27,199 nucleotides of DNA from contig JADNRV010000523.1 in NCBI GenBank assembly GCA_015499995.1, positions 1 to 27,199 on the forward strand, read 5' to 3'. Source of the stretch: Flammula alnicola. Taxonomy: Eukaryota > Basidiomycota > Agaricomycetes > Agaricales > Strophariaceae. This document shows positions 1-10,058 of this stretch, piece by piece. Below the pieces are notes generated by a model. The model was not told where the DNA came from. It did no database searches and saw only the letters and a program-made list of their open reading frames with translations. A program made the position numbers and the translations under genes. Every line of letters starts with the position of its first letter. Positions within the stretch are counted from its first letter, which is position 1.

Positions 1-1055
1 ATACAAATGCTTCCTGCAGGTGTGATTTTCACCGTAACCTCGCAAGGATTGGCATAGACATTTCGGTATATTCAAAGGACGTCCGTGCAAATTTTTGTGC
101 CCAAAGAATAGGTTACGGGAGCTGGGGAGGGGAGATAGTACACGATTTCGGGTGATTTTGGCGCCATCAGAAGCCCAAATCAGGATTTGTACCTCCCATG
201 GTCCCAAATGTTTCGGAAAAAAAGGACCAGACACTTGCCTGTGATATAGCCGAACACTTTTTAGACTTGAATGTGCCCAGATCGCAGGAGACTTTTCTAT
301 AAAGTGCTCAAAGAGACTTAGGATTGACTCGGAGAGTGTTACAGTCTGTCACCAGAGATTTTCCCACATGCGAAATCTGGCTGTGTCACGTTTGTATCAA
401 GGACACGTATTCGTGACATTTGGGCTCTCCTCCGTAAAAGTCGTTTCTTGCACTCATATTCCTGTCAATTCCCTTACTTTTTGAAGATTCAGAATCGAAA
501 GACAACCTAGATTTGATATCTCAAAAAATGATTGTGCAAAGTTTGTTTTTGGTGCCGAAAATCGGGGATCTTGATCCCGTGTATCAAGGAAGTGTATTAC
601 ACTGTACCATTTGCCTTGCATTTGCCATAAGGCCTCTCATCGTCGAATCTGAAACTTTTGCTGAAGCGCTCTTCCATGTACACATTTTAATGCGATTTAT
701 TGCTAATTTAAAGCCAACCGTTCTCTCGAACACTGCGTTTTCCGTGGATAATTCAAATCCCTCATCGTATATTCGAAACTCGTTACGAAATTCACAGTCC
801 TTTTCAATAGCACTCCAAGTGCAAAAAACCCTGAGTATATCGACAAGAAAGCTATCTCTCATCTTCTTGTACCAATGGACGCTCCAAAGGCTTATTTACA
901 TCTCTCCAACCACTGGCAACAAGTTTGCTCAAGGTCTCGACGCATCTGATATCTGTCCAAAGCACTTGAACACCTCTTCAGGACAGGATAGACCACATTT
1001 GACACACTCCCCGAATCGGAAGGTGTGGATCAACGACACATCGAACCCGGTCTGC

Positions 1056-1076
1056 GACACATCGACTACATGTGTC
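1056..1076. repeat. Short inverted repeat GACACAT/ATGTGTC
   Basis: Arms 1056-1062 (GACACAT) and 1070-1076 (ATGTGTC) are perfect reverse complements around a 7-nt spacer. Further GACACA or TGTGTC words lie close by (about 991, 1035, 1109 and 1128), so this is one of a local cluster. Confidence 0.6.
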
Positions 1077-1972
1077 AAATTTGAGCTGAGGATGGTGTGC
1101 ACCAATGTGTCGCTGATTAATGGAAGTGTGTCGCCGTTCGTATTCCCTTGCCAAGTCGGTTATTGCTTCTGCTATGACAAGTGGTTGGTCACATGAGACG
1201 AGCCGGCTCGTCCAAATCTTGGCGCCTCGATAATCTTGTCAAGTCAATAATGTTTGAGGTGTGAAAATTAAAATGTGAGCTTAACAATCCGGAAATTTCA
1301 CTTATCGTCTTGGAGTTTTCTTTTTAACAAAGGGCATAAGCTGTTTATTGAAGCAAGTACTATGGGTACATGATAATTTATGTAGTATATGTGAACGGGC
1401 CTACGACTCATCACCCACCTCGGAGGCATCGGCAGGCCCTCTGCGATCACTTCATCACAGTCCCCGTCTGTCTTCAGATTCACTGGGTTGCGAGTCGAGG
1501 CTGAGGGTCATCTACACGACATCTTTCGAGTGGCTGGCGGCTTTGCGTACATTGTAATGTGGATATCTGGGGATCTTGGTCTCGATTCGGAGCAAGTGAT
1601 GAAGCGCAAGGAGCAGGGCCTCTATCCCGGAAATCTGTGCATGATGGGTAAAGGGTTAATAGTTCGGTGCGAGGTTGCTCGAAAACCTACCTGATGCTCC
1701 TCCTATTCCCCTTGACCTCACGATTGTATGCATGCGCCACATCCCAGATTGCCGGATTTGTCGTGTCAGAGGACGGTAACATGGTGGTGCAGCATGATGG
1801 CGTTCCAAGTCCTACGGCCGTCGTTGTTGTTGTGGTTCTCATGGGTCGTCACCGCCGCCAGCAGTGACGGTGCATAAGCGGGGTGGTGGTGGGAGGGAAG
1901 GAAGAGACGATGCTGCCCGATCCGGACAGCTGAGCCGATCCGCAAGGTCATCACGTGGGCGAATGAGTACCG

Positions 1973-2029
1973 CGACACACATTGTGTCGTGAATTGAAGA
2001 AGATTGAGGACGAGTTCGACACTGTGTCG
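1973..2029. repeat. Two CGACAC-type palindromes
   Basis: Positions 1973-1979 (CGACACA) and 1983-1989 (TGTGTCG) pair around a 3-nt spacer. Positions 2017-2029 form a palindrome, CGACAC-T-GTGTCG, with one central base. Both use the same word as the repeat near 1056, about 0.9 kb away. They could be transposon-end remnants or protein-binding half-sites; the sequence does not decide. Confidence 0.6.
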
Positions 2030-2086
2030 CGCTCATCCTCCTTCTAAATATAGGGAGTGTGTTGCTTTCTGTATATCCTCTCTTCA

Positions 2087-2706
2087 GGATGGCCCCCATT
2101 GGACGAGACGATTTCGCTATATGCCATCGACAATTTCATGGCGCCATGGAAGCTCGAGAGCTTACATTTGGTTAGCGAATGTGAGGGCTGGTACGGAATT
2201 ACTGACTTCGAATTCCACCACATACCGACTATTGCTGCGGTCCTTCGATGTTCGCCACCTCCCTGTGAGCCTCGAGAAGCTGAAACTCATTCAGTCGGAG
2301 CATATGGACGTTTTCTTAATCGCCGCCAAAAAGGTACCGGGTTTTACTGATCGATTGACTCAAGGCGCTCCTAGTATGCATCTCCAGCACGAACGACTAT
2401 GACTTGAGGCGTCACGACTATATCGATTTCATGACTACTTTAGCAAAGTTCGCGCAGTTACAAGACCTCACTTTGATCCTTGGAGGGCCATCTGCCAACG
2501 TCACATTTGGGGATCCACATATACCAGAAGAATCCAGCAACAATATCGGGCTCTCCACTTGATCCCACCTTCCGTCGAGAAACCTCCTCTCCGTTGCTCT
2601 ACTTCTCTTGGTAGGCTAGCCGACCTTGACAACTGGGTCCAGCATTCCGCAGAGCTAACATGGCTTCCCTCGTTGGACTCCTCGAAAATGGCTGCCAAAT
2701 TGGTAT
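2087..2706 (+). pseudogene. F-box/LRR-like fragment, frame-disrupted
   Basis: Three successive plus-strand frames read like pieces of one leucine-rich protein of the fungal F-box/LRR kind. The first, from about 2087, contains LESLHLVSE and HHIPTIAAVLR. The second, about 2240-2330, contains SFDVRHLPVSLEKLKLI. The third, about 2370-2560, contains DFMTTLAKFAQLQDLTLIL. The first-to-second switch near 2245 has no intron signals. The second-to-third switch would need a GT...AG gap of only 31 nt, too short for a normal fungal intron. No F-box motif is visible at the start. I read it as a decayed or partial member of this large lineage-specific family, but an undetected exon chain is possible. The LRR-like spacing is seen; the family name is inference. 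Confidence 0.33.
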
Positions 2707-3028
2707 GACATATGATGCGTTGAAATAACGAACTCCTCCTGTGGAAATCCTTGCTTGAGCGTGTCCAGTAAAAATATAGGCGGAGGATATTTAGCGCCCA
2801 TACCATACATCTTCCTCAACTCATATTGCTTGTCGCCCGAACAATTTTCTTGATCATTACACAATACAAGTTCTAATATTCATTTTATGTTCCACATCAC
2901 TGATAGCTAGTATTATACTTGTGAGCTTGGCACTGGAGAGAGATGGACGGCTATAGACTATGTAATTTTTCCGAATCGATCACGCCCTGGACTATGCAGA
3001 ATAACTAATACTTTAAATTGGTTTGGGA
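2707..3028. other. Spacer 3' of the first A-T-R gene
   Basis: AT-rich, with no coding signal on either strand. It should hold the 3' UTR and polyadenylation region of the minus-strand gene that ends at 3029. Confidence 0.5.
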
Positions 3029-6000
3029 TTAATCGAAGAAGCCTGAGTCGTTCCAGTACTTGACCCATTTGTCTGAATCCTCGGGCGTCAAAGGAGATAG
3101 ATGTGCCAAAGTATTGCTTATGCTCTGCATTTTCGCAATTGCAAATTCGGTTGTTCCAAATGCTTCAGAATCTTTTGACGATATGGCGAGGTGGTCTTGG
3201 GACAAATGTTCGAAGAAATCAAGGAGTTTGATGGCGGGCTAAAAACGATCAACTTTTCATGATTCGTATGAAGGAGGAATTCAAGCAACTTACGATTTTA
3301 GCCACCTCATCGCCGCTAGCATACGCGCCACGATTTCCCAGCATCACAACCCATTCTTGGAATGAAAGGAAAGGAAGAGAGACCTTGCGTTTTCGTTCCA
3401 ATGCTTCCTTGATATGCCTCATGGTGGAATTCCATTCGACGGGATTGGGATGAATGATATTCAATGCTGGCGGGTAGCGATCGGCATACGACAGCAAATC
3501 CTGAATACAATCCGAGACGGCATTCACTGGAATCCAGGATACCATCTGGATGAAAATGTCAATGAGCTGTCTAGGTCAATCCAGAGGCAAACTACTCACC
3601 CCATCAGTAGTCGGAAGAGCCCCAAGGGCAAGACTCGATTTCACCAGAATAGGAACCCAATCTGTGGTTGCCCAAGCACCACTTGCATGAGATCCAGTTA
3701 TTTGTCCAATTCGAAGAGATGTTGTATTGAGCCCACTAGTGGCGAGAATCTAGTAGAGAGGTTGGTCAATTTTCTAATTCAGCGAAGAGAAATGAGACAC
3801 TTGCTCGTTCTGTTACATATTTACTTTCGCCATATCCGCTTCCGACCGCATACTTTGTATCCAAAACGAGTTCTTCGGGATAGGGGCCTGCCGTTTGATC
3901 CCATGACTGAGCAGCACCCACGGACGACGTGAAAATAAACTTCATATCGGGCGCGTGCGCCCCCGAGCGAGCTAGCTGAGCCAAATTATACGTTCCCCGG
4001 ATATTGGATTCGAATGACGCCAATGAGAGGTTGAAATCAAGCCTCCAGGCAATATGGATGATAGCATTCACGGATACGCTTAACTGAGACCAATAAGGAT
4101 TGAGTAGAATCCGACAGACAGAGACATACTTGGGCGTAGACAGACTCGAGCAGTCCCAAATTATTCTCCGAGTAGTCGCTTTCGAGATAAAATAATTTGG
4201 GAGATTTCAACAACTCTTCGTCCAACCCTTTGTCACGGAATCGTTTCAAGTGACGCTCAGCCACTGAGCTAGCATCCGCAGAAGGACGGTTCAACGCGTA
4301 CACCTTGGCAATTCGCGAATCGCGCAAAAGTCCTTCGAGAACTTGCGACCCCAAGTATCCAGTCGATCCGGTGATCAACACCACCACACTATCTCCTTTT
4401 CTGCCGCCCGAGTTTCGTACGACATCGTCATTAAAGCTGTATTTTCTGATCATTTGCTCGATATTTTCAACTTGAATCTTCAATTGTCCAGTAGAGTGTG
4501 GATCGACTAAAAGCTCAAGAATGCGTGCTGAAAGAGCGTTAACGGTCGGATAGTTGTAGACTGTATTCTGAGTAATGGCCCGGAGAGCGGCTATCCCAGC
4601 GTCGCTCTTGATCGATTGTAAAGCGCCCGTGATTCGACGACGCAGAATCGTAGCACTCAAGCTGTTCGGATGTGGCTTGGTTAGATGCTTTTGCAGTCAC
4701 AAGTGGGCTGTAGCTTACCTATCGAAACCTTGTTCAAACAGGTTCTTCGATGGGACAATTGCGATACCAGGGATCAACTCGCGGGCCTGGTCCACAATCC
4801 ATTCCGTTACACATTCTCTATTCCAGAGTTGTGGCGGTTTGATCAATTCAGTTGCTTGGATAGATTCGACAGTCGCGTAGCTATTTCTACCGCTCAGCAA
4901 GAGAAAACCTTTGCAAAATAAGCGCAGATACGTACAGTTCCTCAATCTCCTCAGCGTAAAGGTTCAAGGCTAGCTTCCTCATCACAGTCCCTTTAGCAGC
5001 CCGGGGAAGTGGCTTTCGTCTATCGGAAATCAGGATCATCTCCTTGAATACCTTGCTAAAGGCCGGCGCTATTTTGTTAGCTTCCTCAACGACAGGCCTA
5101 TCGTAACACAGGTGAATAAGATAAGGGCATTCGACAATCATTAAGACAGTGGACGCACCATACGAGGTTTCGGAATTGAGCAACTTGTTCCAAGTTCTCA
5201 ACATCAATTTCGTACGCTGAGGCTGGTTCGATAAGCACGCCAGGTTGGTCATGAGCATGACCGAACATCACAACGTCCGTAATGCTTCAAGAAGTCAGTA
5301 CTATCTATATGCTCTGTTTGAACAATGGTGACGCACTGAGGACTGCTCGTCATGAGGGCTTCCATTGGTGGCGGAACGGTCTTTTCCCCAGATGAATGAA
5401 TTATCACATCATCTACACGACCGACGCTGAGAATTTCAGGGTTGAGCCAAGTGCAGAAGAAAAAAGTCGTTACGGAAAGGGGACACGCACATTTTCCATA
5501 GGTAGTCTTTGGTTGGATGGGGTATGAAGAGGTCTGAAGTCGCATAACCCTTAACATCAGGTAAATTCTCAACTGATACGTGGAGCGCGTCGTTGGTCTG
5601 ATCAGAATGTCAGATATCAATACAGAATCCAGACCTGGGAACAGAAAAAGAAAAAGATACCGACTAGGATCTGACACTCGTACGTCCCATCGCCCTGAGG
5701 GACCCATCGAACATTGTATCTGGCACCAAATTCCATATATTCCCAGTCCTCCTCGTCACCTTTCTTAGTACTAGAGGCGGCGGGGGCTGCAAACTCGGTT
5801 GCTCCATAAAGACACTGCAACTTAACGTCGCTCGCCCTCAGGATATGACCAATTTTGGGACTGAGTGGACCTCCACCATATGCCTGCGAAGCAAGTTGTC
5901 ACATTTTAAGGCAGTCTTTCAATCAGGAGACATACCACGAGATCCAGGCGACTTAGAACATCAATCGCTCGCTTGTCTTGTGCCCATACCTGAAGAAAAG

Positions 6001-7025
6001 CTGGTATAGCCATAATTGCATTAATGCGAGTCCTCTCCAGATGGTCCAAAATACTGTCTGGAGTAGGAAGCGGAGGCACCATCTCGGCCGTTTTCACGAC
6101 GGGAGGAAAGAGAGCGACGATAGTGCCTGAAAATAATGGCAGGAGGGTTTGCATGACGAACCCCATAGCATGAAAGGGCGGCAGGTGCATGCCTGCTGCT
6201 CTTACACGTGCGAGTGGGGTCTCAGGTTCTCGTCGGAAGAAAAGGCAAGCAGCTAGGATTTATGTCAGCAAACATAGATAACATTGGAGCATACACTCAC
6301 GGGCTGCGGCAAATTCAACGAGTGTTCTATGAGTTTTTGGAATTGCCTTCGGAAGGCCTGTGCTCCCAGACGAATGGGCGTATAGGGCAATATCATCTAG
6401 GTCGGGTGTTCGATCGTCTGCGGGGTAATGCGCGAATGAATCCATTTCATCGTGGATTGGGTTCTCCAAAAATTCCGGGAAGAGTTGGAATAGGCTCGGA
6501 ATCTCTTTAATTACCAAATCATAATCTGGATCTGTCGACTTGAACTCATTTGCCACGTTATCGGCAAGGTCCTTGAGAGTACGGTGAGTGGTAAAAATAT
6601 AATGGCAAGACGTCTTTTTGAGAAGGTGGGCTACAGCTGCCGCAGTGTTTCGTGGGGAGATGGGAAATGGCTTTCAAGTCGTGATCAGTAACTATTAGCA
6701 GTTTTCCAGCTAAGACACTCACAACAAGTCCCGCACTCATCATACCAACTAGAATGGTTTGGTAGACTAGTGTGTCTGCAAGGGCGATTAAAGCCACAAC
6801 TGGCTTGGCCGATGCCTCGAAGCTGATGCCGAGGGCCTGACGGACACGGTGGCATGCCCTCACGAATTGACCATAAGAGACTTCCGTGACCTCCTCCTTT
6901 CCGTCTTGGCTAAAGACGTACATGGGGAGGTCTGCATTATGCTTCCAGTGAAAGGCGAGTGTCTCTGGCAGGGTGAGGCAACCGTCTAAAGGTGGGCAGA
7001 TAGGGTTTCTGAGGTTGACTGACAT
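3029..7025 (-). CDS. NRPS-like A-T-R protein (carboxylic acid reductase type), intact copy 1
   Basis: Predicted 1092-aa protein that activates a carboxylic acid as its adenylate, loads it on a phosphopantetheine arm and releases it reductively with NAD(P)H, probably as an aldehyde. The substrate is unknown. Exons, 5' to 3': 7025-6723, 6670-6301, 6252-5936, 5883-5665, 5597-5491, 5426-5337, 5284-5159, 5097-4936, 4880-4719, 4661-4130, 4083-3805, 3749-3600, 3545-3294, 3238-3029. Adenylation domain about 1-560: A3 motif SSGSTGLPK at 201-209, YGATEF in exon 4, GRVDD in exons 5-6, KGTVMRK in exon 8. Carrier domain: GFDSLSAT, with pantetheine Ser619 split by an intron. Reductase: GSTGYLG at 717-723 and YGESK with Tyr880 and Lys884. 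There is no condensation domain, and it is shorter than Lys2-type aminoadipate reductases. The ATG at 7025 is the first in frame and leads straight into the domain. Intron 11 is GC-AG and intron 4 has the weak donor GTCGGT. Confidence 0.88.
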
Positions 7026-7073
7026 GATATCGTGAATGGTCCTTGAATGGCTAGTGTTAAGACTCGATATCGC

Positions 7074-7083
7074 CTTTATATAT
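7074..7083 (-). promoter_or_regulatory. Probable TATA box of A-T-R copy 1
   Basis: The minus strand reads TTATATATAAAGG here, a good TATA match, about 50-58 nt upstream of the ATG at 7025. It fits a short 5' UTR. Inference from sequence and position only. Confidence 0.45.
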
Positions 7084-7088
7084 AACAA

Positions 7089-8834
7089 TTATATCTCAGA
7101 ATGTCAGAGCGACGGCGACGGTAACGGATGATCATGATTTGGGCAAATATAGCTTACCGTCTGCCGGAAAAATCCTCCTACAGTCCAGAGGTCTGTTGCG
7201 CACCCACACACAAAAATAGCATGGCTGATAGCATTGGCGTGACGCTATCACTGTCTCCAGTGGGGATAAGTAACATCTAACGAAGTCCAAACTCCGAGTG
7301 TGGCGATGATTCCGCACAGATTCGATCCGTGATGGAAATGAATTCTCGGAAAGCTTGTGTAGAGGACTTCTGTAACGAAGTCCTCTTTGAAAACGACTCA
7401 CGATGAACTGAGCGGAGTGTCCGACCGTTTCGTGTTTTGAAACTTCGTGTGTCATTGCCAATCACCAACGACGAGTCATGTGGATGTTTCGCGATAATAT
7501 TAGACTTTCCAAATGGGCTGCAGGATGTAAAAATGGCCAGTTAATCTGTCAGAAATGACAAGTAGAATGGGTAATTGTCACCTTCATCCCACGTATTTCT
7601 CTTGAAGAATTTTCTGAGTGAGGAATACACAAACTCTTTCTTCAGCCGTCCGGCACTTCGTCTCATTTCCTTGCCTTCTTCCAGCGACATTCGTCGATAA
7701 TTTGCTTGATTTCAGCTGAGGATAGGCTTCATACCATGTTCGCTGTTTCTGATTTCGATGACTCGATTGCGACATTAAGGTTCTCACTCAGATGTGCCGT
7801 TTGAGCGCCGGGCTGGTTGCCTTCAAAGGGCCGGCATATTCTAAGGAAAGAGATCGAGATGAATATTTGTAACTGAGAAACACTGACCTGGGAAATGCAA
7901 GTTCCGCATCAATTTTTGCCGGCGAAGATAGCCTTGTCATATTCCTCGTATTTTATCGTTTTTACAGCCGTGACATCCATATCCTAATGCTTTTTTGAGT
8001 GAAATGAATACTTTAGATTCCATCTTTGATAACCAGATGGTTGTGAAACAATTTACCTCCAACTTGCCTTCCACACGCAATGTTGTCAAGCTCCAGACTT
8101 GTCCAAGATACCCTCAGTCTCCACACCCCGCACACGTGGTTACGGAGCTGTTAGGGATGATCATCAGTGATAACGGTGAGAACCTGGGAAAAAAGGCTTC
8201 AGAGTTCGAATACCAAAATGCGCACTCCTTCAAAGCCTCGTTTCCAAATCATGCTTCAAAAATTGGACTCGAAATTGAGCAAAGCTAAACCTAGTTCAAA
8301 GCCACTCGAAAATGGCCCAAAAATGCACATAGGGTCCTAAAAGTAGGATTCAGACTTCCCGAAATCTTCAAAAAGGACGTCGATTGCTCACCTAAAGTCG
8401 TTGGAAGCAATGCTCCAATTGTTCTTGTGATAGCAGATGCTTAGCCTCCAGCTTGCTGATGCAAGTCCGAGAACTTTAGCTGGTTCTCGGCGAACTTGGG
8501 GTCCAGTTCAAATGCAAAACCTGTCAGGTGTGGGATATCACTTCTGAGCCTTATGCGGGGTCCTTATCTGTGCCAGTAGTGCAGCCCAGAGCCAAAAAGC
8601 AATTGCGATCTGGATATCGTTTGGAAGTCCGAATAAGAGGATGCGAATGAGTCTTGAAGGAGTTGAAGCTTTGAAGCTCGAAGGTCAAAGCCGCGGCGTT
8701 CCGAACACTCGAATGTACTGTAACTCTTGCCGAACAAGACAAACTAACTTTCGGGCCGGTGATTTCTTTTGGACAAAGGTGACAAGCCTAAGCCTACCTC
8801 AGGCTCTAGGCTCCACAGACGCTGGTAAGTGCAA
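7089..8834. other. Intergenic region between divergent A-T-R copy 1 and SRP14
   Basis: About 1.75 kb. The open frames (for example minus 7461-7132, plus 7995-8288) carry no motif I recognise, have no matching partner exons and look random. It must contain both promoters. GCTGGTAAGTG just before the SRP14 ATG resembles a splice donor and could mark a leader exon, but I cannot prove it. No tRNA or other RNA gene was seen. Confidence 0.5.
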
Positions 8835-9502
8835 ATGACCCTCGTTGACCACGATACCGTAAGTCCTCGATTGAAACAATGGAAATGATTTATTGAAGCT
8901 ATTTTTACAGTTCCTCAAGAACTTGACCGCTCTTTTCGAGTCGACGAAGGACAATGGTTCAATTTGGCTCACACATAAACGTTGTGTGTAACCCACATTC
9001 ACCTCCCTCATTCTCAGATGTCCTGATCTTTGTACCTTCTGACTCCCAGTAATTCACGATGGAGAGGATGCTATAATGAGAGAAGAAGGCGCTTCCGATA
9101 CACAAGAATACCCATGTCTTGTGCGAGTGACCGATGGCAAATCGACCAAGTTCTCAGCCAAAGTTCGTGACCATCTATCCTCCATCAATTAAACGAATAA
9201 AGAGCTTTCTGTAGGTTGAACCTGGCGAGTTATTGAAATTCCAAGCGCACTATGGATCTCTGCTCAAAGCCTCCATGACCACCCTTCGCAAACGCGACAA
9301 AAAGCGGGAGAAACTCCATGCAGAAGAGGCAGCAAAACGGAAGAAGAAGATGACCGAACCTATCGTGTTGGACGGCAACAAACGAGGGAAGGGCAGACGG
9401 CAGCGTCAACGAAAGGTGAAGGCATTGTTGAAGCAGCAGGAATCGCAGAAAAAGCATCAGGAAAGAGAGGAGGCAAGAGGAAAGGCTGATCTTGTTGTAT
9501 GA
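8835..9502 (+). CDS. SRP14: Signal recognition particle 14 kDa subunit (SRP14)
   Basis: Predicted 165-aa SRP14. With its partner it forms the Alu domain of the signal recognition particle, which slows elongation while ribosomes are carried to the ER. Exons: 8835-8858, 8911-8983, 9050-9162, 9215-9502; introns of 52, 66 and 52 nt, all GT-AG. The N-terminus (FLKNLTALFESTK, then GSIWLTHKRL) and the core (YPCLVRVTDGK, FQAHYGSLLKASM, LRKRDKK) follow the family pattern in order. The last 50 or so residues are a Lys/Arg/Glu-rich basic tail, the likely RNA-contacting extension typical of fungal and plant forms. The start is the ATG eight codons before the first intron and gives the usual short N-terminus. 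It converges with the DUF726 gene downstream. Confidence 0.93.
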
Positions 9503-10058
9503 GTGAGTCAAAATTCTTGGAAATTATCTGGCTTCGAGTTCTCATGTCGACGACCCCAGATAGGTCTTTTTTCATAATACTGTATCATAGATAAACCTTG
9601 TTACCCGATCTCCTGGCATGGGTGGATGAGTTTGTGATCACAAGGGCCGGTATAGGCTGATAAACCGATACAGCGATACATTGGCATTCTCATGGCCTTT
9701 TGTCTTTCAACTCGCTTAAACAAACATCGATGAACTAATGATGTATTTTCCAATGTACAGAACCAACATAATCTCCAATGTACAGAACCAACATAATCGC
9801 GTATGAATGTATGGATAGCTTCAGAAACCTATATGTCCGAAATGAAGATTGTGACAGTGGGGTGAAAAAAAAGCACGATGGGATACTGAGGACAGCAAAG
9901 AGATGCAAAAAACAAAAGGAGAAATAGAGAAAGTGGGAAGGAGAGAACACGGAAAGAAGGCTCGATGTTCCGAGAGGAGTCTACCTATGCAAACGATGTA
10001 ACCATCATGGAACCAACTTACACCTCATAGGAACAAAGAGGAGGAACGACACGAACTG
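9503..10058. other. Convergent 3' region of SRP14 and the DUF726 gene
   Basis: The 556 bp between the two stop codons hold no gene signal. They presumably carry both 3' UTRs and include the 25-bp tandem duplication at 9749-9798. Confidence 0.55.
9749..9798. repeat. 25-bp tandem duplication
   Basis: Positions 9749-9773 and 9774-9798 are identical head-to-tail copies of a 25-bp unit beginning TCCAATGTACAG and ending CATAATC. It lies in the non-coding convergent region, so it is probably a neutral recent duplication. Confidence 0.9.

Larger units (their letters stand above)
1..2086. other. Left arm with no gene I can support
   Basis: About 2.1 kb with only short unrelated open frames on both strands. 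None carries a motif I recognise, and no convincing exon chain with splice sites emerges. The stretch holds several copies of GACACA/TGTGTC, some as palindromes (listed separately), and a spaced inverted repeat (TGTCACG at 384-390, CGTGACA at 412-418). It may be degraded transposon or intergenic DNA; that is inference only. Confidence 0.5.

Noticed and set aside
3414..3932. 172-aa plus-strand open frame
   Set aside because: It is antisense to exons 11-13 of A-T-R copy 1, which carry clear reductase motifs and proper splice sites.
4662..4718. Earlier acceptor (ACCAAG, 12 nt upstream) for the carrier-domain intron
   Set aside because: It gives a stop within six codons, whereas the AG at GAACAG restores DSLSAT in both copies.
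3029..7025. Identification as Lys2 alpha-aminoadipate reductase
   Set aside because: The protein lacks the N-terminal condensation-like region and is about 300 residues shorter than Lys2. It also occurs as a lineage-specific pair. A-T-R architecture alone does not give the substrate.
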